Source: Rhizobium sp. NXC24 | GTDB lineage: Bacteria; Pseudomonadota; Alphaproteobacteria; Rhizobiales; Rhizobiaceae | Assembly: GCF_002944315.1 (NCBI RefSeq) | Contig: NZ_CP024312.1 | Span: 62,001-126,000, forward strand | Reading direction: 5' to 3' | DNA: 64,000 nt | Shown here: one piece after another, positions 16,745 through 27,174 of the stretch | Position numbering within the stretch: position 1 is the stretch's first letter | How the letters are laid out: each line of letters opens with the position of its first letter | Program-made: the position numbers and the translations under genes | Notes under the pieces: model-generated | Databases searched by the model: none | Seen by the model: only the letters and a program-made list of their open reading frames with translations | What the model was told of the DNA's origin: nothing

Positions 16745-17574
16745 AAGGTCTTCCTCAGCTTCGGATCGAGCGTGTCGCGCAGTGCCTCGCCAAGCAGCGC
16801 GAAACCCAGCGTGGCGAGGATCAGCGACAGGCCGGAAAAGGTGGCGAGCCAGGGCGACTGGTCGAGATATGTGTAGCCGTCGTTCAACAGGTTGCCCCAG
16901 CTGGCGAGCGGCGGGCGTACGCCGAGCCCGAGGAAGCTCAGTCCCGCCTCGATGGTGATGACGACGGGGATATCCATGCAGGCGAGCACGAAGATCGGGC
17001 CGATGATGTTGGGTGTCACATGATGCAGGATCACCCGCCATGTTTCGGCGCCGAGTACCTTTTCCGCCTCGATGAAGGGGCTATTGCGGATGGTGATCGT
17101 CTGCGCGCGGGCGACGCGGCCGAAATGGGGTACGAAGACGATACTGACGAGCAGTACGACGTTTCCGAGGCCGGGGCCGAAGACGGCGACGAGAGCCAGG
17201 GCCAGGATGATGCTCGGAAACGACGTTACGATATCGAAAATGCCGACGATGGCAAGATCGACAGCGCGTGGCGAAAGTGCCGACACGATGCCGAGGAGGA
17301 CGCCTGTTGTGAGCGATATGGAAATGACGGTCAGCGAGATTCCGAGCGCGACGCGGGCGCCAAAAATCAGACGGCTCAGTATATCGCGGCCGAGCTGATC
17401 GGTCCCGAGCCAATGCTGGAATGACGGGCTCATCAGGCGGCTGGTCGGGGCGATTGCACTCGGGCCATAGGGCGCGATAAGGGGTGCTGCGATCGCGACC
17501 AGGCAGAGCAGCGTCACAGCAACAAGTGCAAATGTGCCGCCGGGGCGGCGAGAGAGTTCGATGAGCGCCGTCAT
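16741..17574 (-). CDS. ABC transporter permease, DppC type
   Basis: A 277-residue inner-membrane permease of the DppC family. It begins with one membrane segment (FALVAVTLLCLVAIAAPLIAPYGP), then the family motif HWLGTDQLGRDILSRLIFGARVAL near residues 54-77. The EAA-type loop is FIEAEKVLGAETWRVILHHVTPNI. It overlaps the upstream DppB-type gene by 4 bp and the downstream ATPase by 4 bp. Confidence 0.92.
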   Translation of the reverse strand: MTALIELSRRPGGTFALVAVTLLCLVAIAAPLIAPYGPSAIAPTSRLMSPSFQHWLGTDQLGRDILSRLIFGARVALGISLTVISISLTTGVLLGIVSALSPRAVDLAIVGIFDIVTSFPSIILALALVAVFGPGLGNVVLLVSIVFVPHFGRVARAQTITIRNSPFIEAEKVLGAETWRVILHHVTPNIIGPIFVLACMDIPVVITIEAGLSFLGLGVRPPLASWGNLLNDGYTYLDQSPWLATFSGLSLILATLGFALLGEALRDTLDPKLRKTL

Positions 17575-18557
17575 GTCACGCCACCCCGGCCGGTAGAGAG
17601 GCGGGCGCGCTCGCGCGGATCGATCAGACTCTGGGAAAGATCGGCAATGAGATTGGTGAGAACGTAGAGGAGGACGATTATGAACACTCCGCCCTGAACG
17701 ACGGGGTAGTTGCGCGTGCGGATCGCGTCATAGATCAGCGAACCCAGCCCTGGCCGATTGAAGATGACCTCGGCAAAGACCGCGCCGCCAAGCAGCTCCC
17801 CAAAGCCCATGCCAAGCACCGCGACAGTCGGAAGCACGGCGGGTTTCAGGGCATATTTCATCAGGATCTTCGCTTCGCTGACGCCATAGGCGCGCAATGT
17901 GCGAATATGGCTCTCGCTCAAAACCTCCAGCAGCGAGGAGCGCAATAAGCGCGCGATATAGCCGACCCAGCCGGCGGCGAGTGCGGCCGTCGGCAGTACG
18001 AGATGCCAGAGCTGGTCGCCAAGATGGCCGCTCTCGCCAGCGCCGAGCACCGGAAACCAGCGCAACGTCACGGAAAACACCATCAGGAGGAACACAGACA
18101 CGACAAAGCTCGGCGTCGAAATGAACCCGACACTCAAAAAAGCAATCAGACGATCCAGTCGCCTGCCTGCCCAACGGGCGGAAAGCAAAGCAAGCGGCAC
18201 CCCGAGGACGATGGCAAAGAGCATGGCAGAGATTGCGAGTGCCGCTGTGTTCGGCAGTGCCGCGGCGACAAGGCCCAGAACGGGCCGGCCGTTGAAAACG
18301 TCTTCTCCAAGGTCGCCGGAAAGCAGCCGGCCGAAGAAGCCAACGAACTGCTCGGTCAGCGACTTGTCGAGACCGATGCGTGCATTGAGCGCAGCGATGG
18401 CCTCCGGCGTGGCGCGTGAGCCAAGGATTACGGTTGCCGGATCGCCGGGGATCAGACGCGTCAGTGCGAGCAAAAGCAGGACTGAACCGGCAACAGCGAG
18501 AAACGCCGTTGCCAGCTTGAAGGCGAGATGAATGGAGAGGGACGCGCTCCTCATCAC
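17571..18557 (-). CDS. ABC transporter permease, DppB type
   Basis: A 328-residue permease with an N-terminal membrane segment (FKLATAFLAVAGSVLLLLALTRLIPGDPA), then ARIGLDKSLTEQFVGFFGRLLSGDLGEDVFNGRPV and five more membrane segments. The EAA loop is HIRTLRAYGVSEAKILMKYALKPAVLPT. It pairs with the DppC-type protein at 16741 and follows the binding-protein gene by 33 bp. Confidence 0.92.
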   Translation of the reverse strand: MMRSASLSIHLAFKLATAFLAVAGSVLLLLALTRLIPGDPATVILGSRATPEAIAALNARIGLDKSLTEQFVGFFGRLLSGDLGEDVFNGRPVLGLVAAALPNTAALAISAMLFAIVLGVPLALLSARWAGRRLDRLIAFLSVGFISTPSFVVSVFLLMVFSVTLRWFPVLGAGESGHLGDQLWHLVLPTAALAAGWVGYIARLLRSSLLEVLSESHIRTLRAYGVSEAKILMKYALKPAVLPTVAVLGMGFGELLGGAVFAEVIFNRPGLGSLIYDAIRTRNYPVVQGGVFIIVLLYVLTNLIADLSQSLIDPRERARLSTGRGGVT

Positions 18558-18590
18558 AGCGCGTCCCCGTGTATCAACGCAATCACCGGA

Positions 18591-20156
18591 TCAGGCCGTC
18601 GTTTCTGAAAACGCCGTATAAAGCCAGTTATTGCCGTTCGGCAGGACGCCGGGCTTCAGCCAGTTGCGCGAAGCGAAAGCATTGAGGTTGTGAGTGATCC
18701 AGATGAAGGCGGCGGATTCGTCGAGCAGCTTCTGCGCCTCGATGTAGATCTTCGCGCGCTCGGCTGGGTCGACAGTGACGCCACCCTTTTCATGCAGTGC
18801 GTCGAAATCGGCATTCTTCCAGCGTTGCCAATTCCACTGGCCGACCTGCGCAGAGGTGAACCATTGTGTTTGGAAGCCGGGGTCGAACTTGCCGTTGTAC
18901 TTGATCAGCGACAGCTCAAGATCCTTGCTGGCGTCATTGTTGCCGAGCGCCCAGTAGGCGGCGGACTCCAGCGCCTCGATTTCGACATCGATGCCGACTT
19001 CGGCAAGGTTGGCCTGGATGATCTGTGCAATGGCCTCGTAGCGGGCATTCGCCTCGATTGTCAGCTTCGTCTTGAAGCCATCAGCATGGCCGGCCTCCGT
19101 GAGGAGGGCCTTTGCCTTTTCGAGATCACGGGCATAGACCGGCGCGTCCTTCCAGTGGCCGAGCAAACTCGGCGCAAGAAGCGAGTTGGCGCGCGGATAG
19201 AGGCCGGAGTAAGCCCCCTGCAGGATCGCGTCGATATCGACGGCGTAACGGAGTGCCTGGCGCACGCGGATATCGTTGAACGGTGCCTTCTCGATGTTCG
19301 GGCCAAACCAGACATAATCGATAGCGGGGATTTGCGTAACACTTGCATCCGGAAGCGCAGAGAGCGTTTTGCCGTTTTCGGGGTCGATGGCGGTGAAGTC
19401 GATCTCATTGGACTGGAAGGCAATCTCCGCAGTCTTCTGTTCGCTGATCGGCTTGCCGACGATCTGCTGGAAGTGCGGCTTGATCGGCCCCTTGTAGTCA
19501 GGGTTGATCTCGAGAACGAATTGGTCGCGGGGCGTCCATTGCTTCAGGACATATGGCCCGCTGCCGATCAGCTTTGTCGCGATTTCCTTTTCGCCCAGCG
19601 CTTCGAATGCCTTCTTTGAGATGATGCGGCCGGAACCGTCTGCCAGCGCAATGGTATAAAGCGCCGGCGCAGGTTTTTTCAGGATGATGCGGCCTTCGAG
19701 CAGACCCGTCACCTCGACGCGATCGAGAGCGGACCAATCCTTGGCATAGGTAACAGGTTTGCCTTCGGCATTCGGCTTGATGAAACGTTCGAAGGAAAAT
19801 TTGACGTCTTCGGCGGTGAGTTCGCCATAGCCGCTCGTGAAGACAAGGCCGCTGCGCAGTTTGAAGCGGATTTCCGTAGCATTGACCTGCTCCAACTCTT
19901 CCGCCGCATCGAGTTCCCACTCGGTCGAGCCGGGCTTGAAAGAGATCAAGCCCTGCTGCACCGACCAAAGAACGTTGAGGTCGACGGGGCCGGAGCGGTT
20001 GGCAGGGTCCAGATTCACCGGATCCTTTTCGACACGCACGACGATCTTCGACCGGTCGGCGGATGCGAAGGCAGGATGGACGCCGCCAAGAGCGACCACG
20101 GTTGCGATTGACGCGCCGCCCACAAGCAACTGGCGACGTGTGGTTATGAAAGTCAT
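18591..20156 (-). CDS. ABC transporter substrate-binding protein, family 5
   Basis: A 521-residue periplasmic binding protein of the dipeptide/nickel family. The start is ATG 20156: GGAGG lies 6 nt upstream, better than an ATG five codons earlier. The N-terminus TTRRQLLVGGASIATVVALGGVHPAFA looks like a twin-arginine signal. The mature part opens DRSKIVVRVEKDPVNLDPANRSGPVDLNVLWSVQQGLISF and contains the family's VEATEIRFKLRSGLVFTSGYGELTAEDVKFSFERF-type segment. It is the first gene of the importer operon running down to 14805, with a shared dyad 67 bp upstream. Ligand unknown. Confidence 0.9.
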   Translation of the reverse strand: MTFITTRRQLLVGGASIATVVALGGVHPAFASADRSKIVVRVEKDPVNLDPANRSGPVDLNVLWSVQQGLISFKPGSTEWELDAAEELEQVNATEIRFKLRSGLVFTSGYGELTAEDVKFSFERFIKPNAEGKPVTYAKDWSALDRVEVTGLLEGRIILKKPAPALYTIALADGSGRIISKKAFEALGEKEIATKLIGSGPYVLKQWTPRDQFVLEINPDYKGPIKPHFQQIVGKPISEQKTAEIAFQSNEIDFTAIDPENGKTLSALPDASVTQIPAIDYVWFGPNIEKAPFNDIRVRQALRYAVDIDAILQGAYSGLYPRANSLLAPSLLGHWKDAPVYARDLEKAKALLTEAGHADGFKTKLTIEANARYEAIAQIIQANLAEVGIDVEIEALESAAYWALGNNDASKDLELSLIKYNGKFDPGFQTQWFTSAQVGQWNWQRWKNADFDALHEKGGVTVDPAERAKIYIEAQKLLDESAAFIWITHNLNAFASRNWLKPGVLPNGNNWLYTAFSETTA

Positions 20157-20223
20157 TTCGATCCTCCGCATTTACCCAGCCAGCGGCGGGTCTATCTGTC
20201 GATATGCGGATTAAATTCAATTC

Positions 20224-20240
20224 CCTACCAAATCGATAGA
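20224..20240. promoter_or_regulatory. Shared dyad operator upstream of the dipeptide-type importer
   Basis: CCTAC-CAAATCG-ATAGA, 9/10 match to TCTAY-N7-RTAGA, 67 bp before the start at 20156. It is 134 bp before the start I chose for the desaturase (20375), so it more likely serves the leftward operon. Confidence 0.65.
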
Positions 20241-20374
20241 GTAAATATTCCTCGTTTGTGTCTCCATGCATGTATTTTTTCTTTTTTCTCCGGCTGCGAG
20301 GAAAACCCGTGCGGCGCGAAGGAGGGCGGGCGCGAATTATAGTGCCGGAAAATGATTCAGCTCCTGGATTGACG

Positions 20375-21388
20375 ATGCCAAACTCGACATCTTCAGAGAA
20401 TTCCCTCGAACGCCCTAGCCCCCAGCTTTTGATCGCCGATATCGAATGGCAGACCATATTGCTTTCGGGCATAATTTACATAGGCTTCCTGTCGGTTACC
20501 TGGTTCTGGGAAGCCATCCCGACTGTCCTCGTGATGGTGGTGGGCGGGTGGTTGGTAGCCTGGCAGGGCTCGCTTCAGCACGAGCTTATCCACGGCCATC
20601 CCACCAGAAACCAGTCGATCAACGACGCTATCGGCTGGCTATCTCTGTCTCTCTGGTTGCCCTATGTCATCTACCGCGAGACGCACCTCGTCCACCATCG
20701 GGATGAGCATCTGACAGATCCGATCGAGGATCCGGAATCCTCCTATTTCACCCAGGCGGCATGGGAGCGCATAGGCCCAATCGGCAAGAAAATTGCAGAA
20801 TGGAATATGACGCTCCTCGGAAGATTGACGATCGGTCCGCTGGTCATGATCATCAGCTTCCTTGCACAGGAAGCGTCTCACATCGTGAATGGCAGCCGTG
20901 AGCGCGCGCAGATTTGGCTCTGGCATGGGCTGTCAATCATTGCCATACTCTTCTGGGTAATTTTTATTTGCAAAATGCCGCTCTGGCTCTACCTGCTCGG
21001 CTTCGTCTATCTCGGGGCTGCGTTGACCAGGCTCCGCTCATATGCAGAGCACCGCTACGCCGACCATCACGACGAGCGAACTGCAATTGTCGAAAACAGT
21101 CCAGTTTTCGGGCTCTTGTTCCTCTACAACAATCTCCATGTGCTTCATCATCAGCGCCCGGCTATACCCTGGTATCGGATTCCCCACCTCTATCGCCGAG
21201 ACCGTGAACTGCTGGTGGCGATCAATGGCGGTCTTGTTTACGACAGCTATTTCGACGTCGCTCGGCGTTTCCTTCTTAAGCCGCACGACGATCCCCGCCA
21301 CCCACGCCACATGCCGAAAGATCCATCCTCCGCAACGCTTGGCGGCGGGATGGTTGCAGACGGCGAGACGAAAACGTCCGAGGCTTAG
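20375..21388 (+). CDS. Fatty acid desaturase-family membrane protein
   Basis: An integral-membrane di-iron enzyme of the fatty acid desaturase/hydroxylase superfamily, 337 aa from ATG 20375. The start is uncertain: no strong ribosome-binding site precedes it, GTG 20342 is possible, and the frame is open from 20258. Three histidine boxes are visible: QHELIHGHP, HLVHHRDEH and NNLHVLHHQRP, with additional His in AEHRYADHHDE. Hydrophobic segments include ILLSGIIYIGFLSVTWFW and LSIIAILFWVIFICKMPLWLYLLGFVYLGAAL. It is flanked by an ABC operon and a HAD phosphatase and its role here is unclear; the same fold includes hydroxylases and carotenoid or betaine enzymes. Confidence 0.8.
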   Translation: MPNSTSSENSLERPSPQLLIADIEWQTILLSGIIYIGFLSVTWFWEAIPTVLVMVVGGWLVAWQGSLQHELIHGHPTRNQSINDAIGWLSLSLWLPYVIYRETHLVHHRDEHLTDPIEDPESSYFTQAAWERIGPIGKKIAEWNMTLLGRLTIGPLVMIISFLAQEASHIVNGSRERAQIWLWHGLSIIAILFWVIFICKMPLWLYLLGFVYLGAALTRLRSYAEHRYADHHDERTAIVENSPVFGLLFLYNNLHVLHHQRPAIPWYRIPHLYRRDRELLVAINGGLVYDSYFDVARRFLLKPHDDPRHPRHMPKDPSSATLGGGMVADGETKTSEA

Positions 21389-21486
21389 GCCGGCGGACGG
21401 GAGGCTATGGGGTCTACGATCGCCGTTAACTTGGTCGCGGCGGTGGCATGTCTTGCCGCGTCAGCGGCATCATCTGTCGGTCACGC

Positions 21487-22266
21487 TCATCTCGCGGCAA
21501 GGACGGCGCAAGCTGCCTCGACGAAACCGGAGCCACCCGGTCCCTCGCTGATCCAACGCGGCGCCACCGGAATTTCGTGAAGATATTGGGTCACGGTGCT
21601 GACGCCGACCGTATGGTTGAAGAATGAAAACATTGGCGCATCATTGGTCGAGTCGCCGACGTAGAGCACGGTATTTCGCTCCTTGTCGATATCGAGATCG
21701 TAGCGTTCGAGCAGGATACGTCGGGCCATGGACAATTTGTCATAGCCGCCGAGCCAGCCGAGAATCCACAAATTGTTGACGGTGACGTCGGCACCCTCGC
21801 TGCGTAGCGCCGCGACGACCTCGGTCTCAACCATGGCATCTTCCGGGCGCGCGAAGGCAATGCTGGTTTGGCGGAACGGTTGATCGTCGGCAAAAGTGGC
21901 AGAAGGGATTTCCCTGCGCACTCGCTCACCGATCTGAGCCAACTGCTCGATGATACGGATAAGCTCCTTGTCGCCATGCCAGAACAGACGCTGAAGGCCA
22001 TGATCGCTGGCCCGGCGCGCGAAGAAGAAGCCGCCGTTTTCGCCGATGACGCCATCCACGGGCCACATACGGGCCATCTGGTCGCACCAGCCGGCCGGCG
22101 CCGCGGTTACGGGAATAACGATAATGCCGGCGTGCTGCAGCCGTTCCAACGCTTCGTAGGTTCGAGCGGAGAGCCGGCCTCGATAAGTCAACGTCTCGTC
22201 CATGTCGGTGAGCACGAAACGGACATCCTGGAATGTCAAGGCTGTGGCGTCGTTCAGGGGCTTCAT
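21487..22266 (-). CDS. HAD-IIB-like phosphatase
   Basis: A 259-residue cytosolic hydrolase of the HAD superfamily. Motif I is VLTDMDETLTYRG, with nucleophile Asp21 and acid/base Asp23; motif II is the Thr in VIPVTAAPAGW; motif III is the Lys in GYDKLSMARRIL; motif IV is GDSTNDAPMFSF. The cap region between motifs II and III suits the C2B group (Cof, trehalose- and mannosyl-phosphoglycerate phosphatases, sucrose phosphatase). The substrate is not determined. A perfect copy of the shared dyad (22382-22398) lies 115 bp upstream, linking it to the sulfur operons although nothing in the protein points to sulfur. Confidence 0.85.
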   Translation of the reverse strand: MKPLNDATALTFQDVRFVLTDMDETLTYRGRLSARTYEALERLQHAGIIVIPVTAAPAGWCDQMARMWPVDGVIGENGGFFFARRASDHGLQRLFWHGDKELIRIIEQLAQIGERVRREIPSATFADDQPFRQTSIAFARPEDAMVETEVVAALRSEGADVTVNNLWILGWLGGYDKLSMARRILLERYDLDIDKERNTVLYVGDSTNDAPMFSFFNHTVGVSTVTQYLHEIPVAPRWISEGPGGSGFVEAACAVLAAR

Positions 22267-22381
22267 CTCGTTACCTTGTTTTCATGCCTGGATTTCACGC
22301 TCAAGCCGTCGGTTGCGTCAATGGCGTTCGGCGGCCCGATAATTCCGAGAACACTGGACGCTTCGGCGCGCGACATAGAAA

Positions 22382-22398
22382 TCTACAGATTTGGTAGA
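22382..22398. promoter_or_regulatory. Shared dyad operator upstream of the HAD phosphatase
   Basis: TCTAC-AGATTTG-GTAGA, a perfect 10/10 match. The flank GTAGAAAAT.TTG resembles the sites at 35550 and 48319. It lies 115 bp before the HAD start (22266) and 149 bp before groES (22548). Confidence 0.7.
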
Positions 22399-22547
22399 AA
22401 ATTGAAATTCCCTTCTCCGGGTCAGAGCTGAATAGCAGTGATACTGCTTTGCCAATCTCCTCACTCCTCAAGACAATATCGTCGTTGGCACCTTCATGAG
22501 AGTGCTGCCAGAGCGAGTTTGGATTTGAATTCAGGAAGGAAACGCAA

Positions 22548-22835
22548 ATGGCATTTCGCCCATTGCATGACCGCGTCGTAATACGGCGCGTCGACAGCGA
22601 GGAAAAATCACGGGGCGGTATCATCATTCCCGATACGGCAAAGGAGAAGCCGCAGGAGGGGGCTGTCGTCGCCGTCGGTCCGGGCGTGCGCGACGAGGCC
22701 GGAAAGCTGGCGTCTCTCGATGTCAAGGCCGGCGACCGCGTGCTGTTCGGCAAGTGGTCCGGCACCGAAATCAAAATCGACGGCGAGGATCTGCTGATCC
22801 TCAAGGAGGCCGATATTCTCGGCGTTCTCGCGTAA
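22548..22835 (+). CDS. groES: Co-chaperonin GroES
   Basis: A 95-residue GroES, full length. It starts [46 protein letters not shown], with the mobile loop that binds GroEL (residues about 17-32), and ends [25 protein letters not shown] lies about 7 nt before the start. It caps the GroEL ring encoded 25 bp downstream. Rhizobia often carry several groESL copies; this one is set among sulfur genes and is probably an accessory copy. I see no convincing CIRCE element. Confidence 0.97.
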   Translation: MAFRPLHDRVVIRRVDSEEKSRGGIIIPDTAKEKPQEGAVVAVGPGVRDEAGKLASLDVKAGDRVLFGKWSGTEIKIDGEDLLILKEADILGVLA

Positions 22836-22857
22836 CGAATCCCCGGAAAGGAAATAG

Positions 22858-24489
<1,632 letters not shown>

Positions 24490-24507
24490 GCCCTGTCGGC
24501 TGACACG

Positions 24508-24533
24508 TCGCCGGCGGAGATCTCCGCCGGCGA
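24508..24533 (+). terminator. Perfect 26-bp palindrome after groEL
   Basis: TCGCCGGCGGAGA followed directly by its exact reverse complement, starting 19 bp after the groEL stop. It would form a very stable hairpin, but no T-run follows (CGATTGCACC), so it may be a factor-dependent terminator or RNA-stability element. Confidence 0.55.
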
Positions 24534-24665
24534 TTGCACCGAGGTCGCCGGACATATCGGCATGACCCTGAACGGGCTTCAGGCCGCAGCTGATCGCAGC
24601 GCCGCATGTCTGGCCCCACAGTTTTCCCGCGCTCGATCCTCGAGCCGCTCAAGAAGGATAAAGCC

Positions 24666-25706
24666 TTGCCTGCCTCCCCAAAGACGCTTCCGATCCTCGA
24701 CCTGAGGCGCTTTGCGCCTGCTTACCCCGAGCGGCAGCAGGCGCTGGCGGAGCTTCGCGCGGTCAGCCGCACTCTCGGCTTTTTCTATCTGACCGGGCAT
24801 GGCATCCCGCAGCAGGAGATAGACGACCTGGCCGTGCTCGCGCGCCGCTTCTTCTCTTTGCCCGACGCGCAGAAGTTGGAGATCGAGATGCGCAGGTCGC
24901 CGCATTTCCGCGGCTACAATCGCGCCGGTTTCGAATATACACGCGGCAAGCAGGATTGGCGCGAACAGGTCGATTTCGGTCCGGAGCGAGAAAGGCTGCA
25001 GGTCGCCCCGAAGGATCCGCCGTGGCAACGGCTGATCGGACCAAACCAGTTTCCTTCGGCGCTTCCGGGATTGCGGCCGGCCGTGCTCAAATGGATCGAT
25101 GACGTCACCGACGTCGGTTTGAAGGTTTTGCAAGCCTTCTCTGAAGCGCTCGGCCAGAAACCGGATGTCTTCGCGCCGATCTACAGCAACGGCCCGAACC
25201 AGCTGCTCAAGGTTGTGCGCTATCCCGGCCGTGACCAGACCGAAAGCGACCAGGGTGTCGGCGCCCACAAGGATGGCGGTTTCGTCACCATCCTCCTGCA
25301 GGACGTGGTTGGCGGCCTGCAGGTGGATGATGGCGACGGCGGCTGGATCGAAGTGCCTCCGATCCGCGGCACATTCGTCGTCAATGTCGGGGAATTGCTG
25401 GAGCTTGCCTCCAACGGCTATCTGAAGGCGAACATCCATCGGGTGGTTACGCCGCCGGCGGGAGGCGATCGCCTCTCCATCCCTTTTTTCCTCGGCGCCA
25501 ATCTCGCGGCCACCATCCCGGTTCTCGATCTGCCGCAGGCGCTCGCAGCAGAAGTGCGCGGTGTCACGCAGGACCCACTCAACCCGCTCTTTCGCGAAGT
25601 CGGCCGCAACGTCCTGAAATCGCGCCTGCGCTCGCATCCCGACGTGGCGCGCGAACATCATGCCGACCTGCTCGAAGAGCAGGTCAAAGAGGGAGCCTCG
25701 GCCTGA
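24666..25706 (+). CDS. Isopenicillin N synthase-family 2OG-Fe(II) oxygenase (second copy)
   Basis: A 346-residue paralogue of the oxygenase at 4493-5530; the two align over their whole length. Metal ligands are His201 and Asp203 in VGAHKDGGF and His258 in NIHRVV; Arg269 in RLS would bind 2-oxoglutarate. I prefer the TTG start at 24666: GAAGGA lies 7 nt upstream and the resulting N-terminus matches that of the paralogue (LPILDLRRFAP versus LPVLNLERFAP). ATG 24606 would add 20 residues and has no good site. It follows groEL by 176 bp. No PLP enzyme accompanies this copy. Confidence 0.88.
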   Translation: MPASPKTLPILDLRRFAPAYPERQQALAELRAVSRTLGFFYLTGHGIPQQEIDDLAVLARRFFSLPDAQKLEIEMRRSPHFRGYNRAGFEYTRGKQDWREQVDFGPERERLQVAPKDPPWQRLIGPNQFPSALPGLRPAVLKWIDDVTDVGLKVLQAFSEALGQKPDVFAPIYSNGPNQLLKVVRYPGRDQTESDQGVGAHKDGGFVTILLQDVVGGLQVDDGDGGWIEVPPIRGTFVVNVGELLELASNGYLKANIHRVVTPPAGGDRLSIPFFLGANLAATIPVLDLPQALAAEVRGVTQDPLNPLFREVGRNVLKSRLRSHPDVAREHHADLLEEQVKEGASA

Positions 25707-25746
25707 CGGGAATCCGCGTGTCGCCGTTATCAACTCTGGGGCCGCC

Positions 25747-25878
25747 ATGAAGCAGCAAAGATCTCTTCTCGTCGTCTTCGCGCTGATATGCGCGATGACG
25801 GCTCTTCTTTTCATCAATCCCTTCGGCCGCAATATCGCAACGCATGACGAAGTGCCGCTGCAGGCGCAAATCAATTGA
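25747..25878 (+). CDS. Small membrane or secreted protein, hypothetical
   Basis: A 43-residue open frame starting MKQQRSLLVVFALICAMTALLFINPFG, a plausible single membrane segment or signal anchor, then NIATHDEVPLQAQIN. It begins 40 bp after the oxygenase stop. I do not recognise it, and the evidence is only length, hydrophobicity and position. Confidence 0.35.
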   Translation: MKQQRSLLVVFALICAMTALLFINPFGRNIATHDEVPLQAQIN

Positions 25879-26013
25879 GAATGTGCAGTGCCAAGGCAAT
25901 TCCGGCGACAATTCCTCTTGCTTTCTCGATGGCATCTCACCGCTTTCAAAAGAAACCTCATCAGCCTCAAAAATGAGCATTGCGTTTTATAAATAGGTGG
26001 GACACTGCAATAA

Positions 26014-26030
26014 TCTATCTATTTTATAGA
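26014..26030. promoter_or_regulatory. Shared dyad operator upstream of the amino-acid-type importer
   Basis: TCTAT-CTATTTT-ATAGA, a perfect 10/10 match to TCTAY-N7-RTAGA, ending 93 bp before the start at 26124 in an AT-rich gap. Confidence 0.7.
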
Positions 26031-26123
26031 ATGTATCTATTTAAGATCGTTGATGCAGGCAGCTTTCTGATCCTCCCAAGCTCGATGCGCCTGCAATTGG
26101 GGACGAAACTCTAGGAGTATTTC

Positions 26124-27167
26124 ATGCAAGCAATTTCGCTTATTCAGCGGCAACTGCGGATGGCCGCGGGAGCGGCAATGATGGCCGCTGCCGCGTTCTT
26201 GCCGGTCGCAGCCGAAGCCGGCCAGACGCTCGACAAGATCAAGGAGCGCGGCGTAATCAAGGTTGGCGTCGGAACGACGCCAGGTTTCTTCACGCCGGAC
26301 AGCAACGGTCGCTGGCAGGGCTTTTTCGTCGATTTCGGCCGGGCGCTCGCCGTCACCGTTTTCAATGATGCCGACAAGGTCGAATTCACCAATTCCTCGC
26401 CGCAGCAGCGCTTGCCGGCACTGCAGGCCGGTGAATTCGATATTCTGCTTTCCGGGGTGACCGAAACCATCACCCGGGCCTTCAAGCTCGGCTTCCACTT
26501 CGGTCCGGTCGTCTTCTATGATGGGCAGGGTCTGCTCGTTCGCAAGGATCTCGGCGTCACCAAGGGTGAGGAGCTCGATGGGGCGACGATCGGCGTCCAG
26601 AGCGGCACGACCGGTGAACTCAACATCGCCGACTTCTTCCGCAAGACGGGCAAGAAGTTTACGCCGATCACGATTGAGGAGACGAGCGAGTTTACCAAGG
26701 CGCTCGATACCGGCCGCGTCGACGCGTTGACGCAGGACTCGACCGATCTGGCCGCAAGGCGCACACAGCTCAAGAAACCGGACGACTATATCCTCCTGCC
26801 GGAACGGCTTTCCAAGGAACCGCTGGCGCCGGCGGTGCGGGCCGGCGACGATCAGTGGCTCGAAATCGTCAACTGGACGATCTATGCCACCATTCAGGCT
26901 GAGGAGTTCGGGATCACCAAGGAGAACGTCGATACCTTCCTGAAGAGCGAAGACCCGGCCATCAAGCGGTTTCTCGGCGTCGACACCTCGCTTGGCGAAG
27001 CCATCGGCCTCGATCCCAAGTTTGCCTACAACATCATCAAGGCAGTGGGCAATTACGGAGAGATCTTCGAGCGCAATGTCGGCAAGGGTACGCCGCTCAA
27101 CTTCGACCGCGGCTTGAACCAGCTGTGGACCAAGGGCGGTCTGATCTATTCGCCGCCGTTCCGTTGA
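26124..27167 (+). CDS. ABC transporter substrate-binding protein, amino-acid family 3 (AapJ-like)
   Basis: A 347-residue periplasmic binding protein of family 3. The Sec signal is LRMAAGAAMMAAAAFLPVAAEA (cleavage near residue 32). The mature part opens GQTLDKIKERGVIKVGVGTTPGFFTPDSNGRWQGFFVDFGRALAVTVF, close in pattern to AapJ, the general L-amino-acid binding protein of rhizobia. ATG 26124 follows CTAGGAG at about 7 nt. It begins an operon with two permeases and an alkylsulfatase-like gene. With the shared operator upstream, the ligand may be a sulfur-bearing amino acid or a related sulfonate or sulfate ester; that is inference. Confidence 0.9.
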   Translation: MQAISLIQRQLRMAAGAAMMAAAAFLPVAAEAGQTLDKIKERGVIKVGVGTTPGFFTPDSNGRWQGFFVDFGRALAVTVFNDADKVEFTNSSPQQRLPALQAGEFDILLSGVTETITRAFKLGFHFGPVVFYDGQGLLVRKDLGVTKGEELDGATIGVQSGTTGELNIADFFRKTGKKFTPITIEETSEFTKALDTGRVDALTQDSTDLAARRTQLKKPDDYILLPERLSKEPLAPAVRAGDDQWLEIVNWTIYATIQAEEFGITKENVDTFLKSEDPAIKRFLGVDTSLGEAIGLDPKFAYNIIKAVGNYGEIFERNVGKGTPLNFDRGLNQLWTKGGLIYSPPFR

Positions 27168-27174
27168 GCCTCTC

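Noticed and set aside
22484..22510. CIRCE-like sequence before groES (TTGGCAC ... GTGCTGCC)
   Set aside because: The two halves are separated by 10 bp between GCAC and GTGC rather than the 13 bp of a true CIRCE and both halves are imperfect, so HrcA control is not supported.
24579..25970. A 463-codon minus-strand frame
   Set aside because: Antisense to the 2OG oxygenase with its intact metal triad; no domain in the minus-strand translation.
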